DNA of 64,000 bases from positions 62,001 through 126,000 of the forward strand of contig JAUPFP010000133.1 of NCBI GenBank assembly GCA_036925085.1, read 5' to 3'. A program made the translations under genes and the position numbers. The notes below the pieces were generated by a model, which was not told where the DNA came from, did not search any database, and saw only the letters and a list, made by a program, of their open reading frames with translations. Shown in pieces: positions 61,799 through 64,000 of the stretch (position 1 is its first letter; every line of letters begins with the position of its first letter). Source of the DNA: Brachycybe producta. Lineage: Eukaryota; Arthropoda; Diplopoda; Playtdesmida; Andrognathidae.

Positions 61799-62011
61799 GG
61801 TCCGAAGGTCCGTGCAACACTGTCCAGTGTAACTTTGGAGCAATCTGTGTTGTTAAAGGCGAAGAAGCTGTGTGTGAGTGTCCTGCGTGTTCGGCAGAGT
61901 TCAGACCGGTCTGTGGTTCCGACGGCATTTCCTATAATAACGAATGTAAACTGAAGCAGGAAGGTTGTTTGCAAAAGAAAGAAATTTCTGTTGCTTACGA
62001 AGGATTATGCA
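61799..62011 (+). CDS. AGRN: Agrin exon, follistatin/Kazal module 4 (FS4)
   Basis: This exon encodes the fourth complete ten-cysteine follistatin module. It begins GSEGPCNTVQCNFGAIC, has the core FRPVCGSDGISYNNECKLKQEGC, and ends VAYEGLC. The run PCxxVQCxFGAxCxVKxGxxAxCEC closely resembles what I recall of agrin FS4, and is the strongest single argument for agrin over other follistatin-domain genes. The acceptor is a long T run plus AG (61797-61798). The donor is GTATGT from 62012. The length is 213 bp (71 codons), phase 1-1; the first codon is completed as G|GG (Gly). Confidence 0.9.
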
Positions 62012-62083
62012 GTATGTTCTCATTCTTTCTATTTAAAATAGTGATGATATCGAAGTCTGAACATTGCTCATTTTTTCTTTTAG
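62012..62083 (+). other. Agrin intron FS4-FS5 (72 bp)
   Basis: Very short phase-1 intron, GTATGT...TTAG. The frame of FS4 stays open through it and on into the next exon region, so intron retention would not hit an immediate stop. Confidence 0.8.
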
Positions 62084-62178
62084 ATGGTTGCGAGAACAAA
62101 CGTTGTCAGTTTTATTCGATCTGTGAGAGTGATGGACTCGGAGATGCGAATTGTGTTTGTCCACAGTCGTGTGTCCAA
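62084..62178 (+). CDS. AGRN: Agrin exon, first part of follistatin/Kazal module 5 (FS5)
   Basis: This 95-bp exon encodes the first six cysteines of a follistatin module, from DGCENKRCQFYSIC to CVCPQSCVQ. The acceptor is ttttcttttag ending at 62083 and the donor is GTATGT from 62179. It enters in phase 1 and leaves in phase 0, unlike the four upstream module exons, so the Kazal half with the other four cysteines must lie in a later exon. I find no PVCGSDG-type continuation before 64000. The missing Pro before the first cysteine and the short C-x-x-x-x-C opening fit agrin FS5, where a similarly shortened start is known. The upstream intron is only 72 bp. Confidence 0.83.
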
Positions 62179-62269
62179 GTATGTTTTTTTTTTTGTTTTC
62201 TTTTTGCAATTTTCTTTGTAAACAATACGTTAAAATTCCCAGTTTGTTGCAAAGTATTTTATGGCTGCT

Positions 62270-62400
62270 TATAGGAAAATAATTCAAAGTTTGTTAGAAA
62301 TATAGAATAGTACTTTGAGTAACAGAAAATTACTTTCATCTTCAAAAATAAACCTTTTATGACAATTTGAAAATATTTTGTTTTCATCGATTACCGTTGA
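62270..62400 (+). mobile_element. Fragment of the ACTAGAAGGGTAGCTC MITE family
   Basis: GTTTGTTAGAAATATAGAATAG, then ATAAACCTTTTATGACAATTTGAAAAT, matches one arm of the family. It lies in the intron right after the partial FS5 exon. Similar one-arm fragments are visible near 6405-6520, 21030-21230 and 23420-23500. Confidence 0.45.
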
Positions 62401-62689
62401 TGGGAAAAAATATGGGACCTTAGATTATTTTAAAAATCTGATAATCTGATTTTCAATTACCTAATGTTTGTCTATATGTCTATTGTAGTTTTACAAAGTT
62501 CGTTATTTTTTTTTTTTGAAAGTTTTATCTAAAAGTGTTTTTTAGTTAAGACTTTCAAAATCGCAATTATTACAAAAACTAGCCATTTTTTATTATTTTG
62601 AGAATTTTGTTGTTGGTGTTGGAAGAGTTGTGTTTTGGGTTGGTATTTGTGGTGTTGGAGGAGTTGTTGCCGGCGGCGTTGGTGGTGAT

Positions 62690-62880
62690 GGTTGTGATGT
62701 GAGGCCCTTGGCACACAGGTCACTTTTTGAACACTTGTCAAGTTCTGCAAAATTAAGTCTGGTTTTCGCCAAAACCGTCCATCTTGAGTTTTTCTATAAA
62801 TAATACATTGCAAAAACAGCCCAACGACCTTCGTCGTCATTTTGCAGTCGAAAAGTAGTAAAAATAAAATGGACTGTGTA
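62690..62880. repeat. Dispersed repeat shared with 51450-51620
   Basis: Partner of the repeat at 51450-51620. It lies between GGT/TTG trinucleotide-rich stretches (62605-62700 and 62900-63000) in the intron after the partial FS5 exon. Confidence 0.45.
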
Positions 62881-64000
62881 TTCCAACTATTAGATGACAT
62901 GTTGTTGGTGACGGTGGTGGCGGTGGTGTTGGTGTTGGAGAAGGAATTGTTGTCGTTGATGGTAGTATTTTGGTGCTGTTGGGGGAGTTGATGGTGGTGG
63001 TAATATTAAACGAACTGTTTGTCACGAGAATAGGTTGTGCAATGTGGCCAACATGTCACTTTCAAATTTGGACCCAGATTTTTTTCATGCGGTATTTTAA
63101 TCTCTTTTTTTGAGGTCAGTGATTTTTTTTTTACAAACGGACTTTCATGAAAAGAAGAAGAGAAAGTTAATCGGTTTTGATACCAATACTGTAAGTATCT
63201 TACGATCTTACGATCGCAAACAAAACTCGACGACTCAGAAATTGTCTCTTGTAGACGTTTTTCTTCTGTATTTAACGAGTGAAGCTGAATGAGAGGGTCC
63301 TCTTCGAGTTGCGATATAAATACTGTTTATATATGGTTTTAGTGATCGAGCGAGCGTCGCAACATTTCTTTTTCAGTTTCTGTTAGTGTGCTGTCTTCTT
63401 GTTTATTCGCTTGAGAGGAGGCACTGCAAGTGTTGCGGTAGTGGTGATCTATCTGTTGGTGGTGGTGCTTTCGATATCTTGTCGTAAATACATTTTTCTT
63501 TTAATCCGCTATCTTTGAAACACGCATGAAATGCAATCATTTCAAAAGAAATAAGTTTTGTTTTTTTTCTTGTTGGATAAAAAGATTGAGGGTTGTCCAC
63601 AAAGCTTTATCTTTATCGAGTTTTTCTTTTTGAAAAAAGAAGAGAAAAAAAGGAGAAATAGAAAAGAAAAGAATATTCGTTGCGAGAGAAATTTCTAGCA
63701 CCTACGACGACAACAACAACAAAAAGTATTGCTATTTTATCTGTTATATCAAATGGAAAGATTTTTCTGTTGATGAGTATTTTTTTTTTGGAAGTTTTTG
63801 TATTTTGTTGCACAAATCGTTATTATTGTTATTGATTTTTCTTTAGTTTGTAATTGTGTGAATGATTTTTTATACTGTACTTTGTTTGGCATACATATAA
63901 TATACCTGGTGGCGCAAGTAAAACGTCTGTTTAAAGATAAATTTCTCAGAAACTATAATAGCTACGCATTTGTAATTTTAGGTAGATATTTACAACAAAC

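Larger units (their letters stand above)
62179..64000 (+). other. Start of the intron after the partial FS5 exon
   Basis: The donor GTATGT starts this intron, which runs off the window. It contains a MITE arm fragment, the dispersed repeat at 62690-62880 and GTTGTT/GGTGGT-rich stretches. I looked for the Kazal half (a CGSDG-type core) in all plus frames and did not find it. Confidence 0.6.

Noticed and set aside
62529-63025. Minus-strand Pro/Thr/Ser/His-rich frames
   Set aside because: They are produced by GTTGTT/GGTGGT-rich intronic sequence and have no splice context on the minus strand.

Overview
The window is AT-rich animal (metazoan) nuclear DNA, roughly two thirds A+T. It carries spliced exons of one recognisable gene, no bacterial-style gene density, and a large load of eukaryotic transposable elements. 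The gene reads left to right and matches agrin, the secreted or membrane-bound heparan-sulfate proteoglycan. Five exons encode consecutive follistatin/Kazal modules whose order and residue patterns fit agrin FS1 to FS5. The species cannot be fixed from sequence alone. The Helitron, hAT, mariner-like and SINE content and the base composition suggest an invertebrate, possibly marine, but this is inference.

Layout. Positions 1-31695 hold no coding exon I can support. They contain a hairpin element (3542-3740), two head-to-tail Helitrons (8731-9694), a truncated CR1/L2-like LINE (12880-13500), a mariner-like foldback (13580-14090), a 652-bp inverted-repeat element (14978-15629), a tRNA-derived SINE (16576-16890), a CA-rich minisatellite, a second Helitron pair (19569-20652), MITEs and (TA)n tracts. 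The first agrin exon is at 31696-31932. A 29-kb intron follows (31933-60918). It holds a SINE with perfect target duplications, four more Helitrons (three of them head to tail), two solo LTRs of one family, hAT-type elements with 8-bp target duplications and several MITEs. A compact exon cluster follows at 60919-62178, with introns of 91, 363 and 72 bp. The gene continues past the right edge, because the last exon carries only the first 6 of 10 cysteines of its module.

How the parts fit. All complete FS exons are multiples of three and flanked by phase-1 introns, so they splice in frame as interchangeable modules. The transposons appear to be passengers in the upstream region and the long intron. 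No transposase, Rep/helicase or intact reverse transcriptase is encoded in the window, so every mobile element seen here is non-autonomous, a solo LTR or truncated.

Most noteworthy signals: (i) a Helitron-like family ending in an 18-bp perfect hairpin plus CTAG, arranged as seamless head-to-tail arrays, with subfamilies that differ by an internal foldback; (ii) an open frame running from a hydrophobic, signal-anchor-like segment straight into the FS1 exon, which could encode a transmembrane-type agrin N-terminus if the intron upstream were retained or used as a first exon. I found no self-contained novel defence or biosynthetic system.
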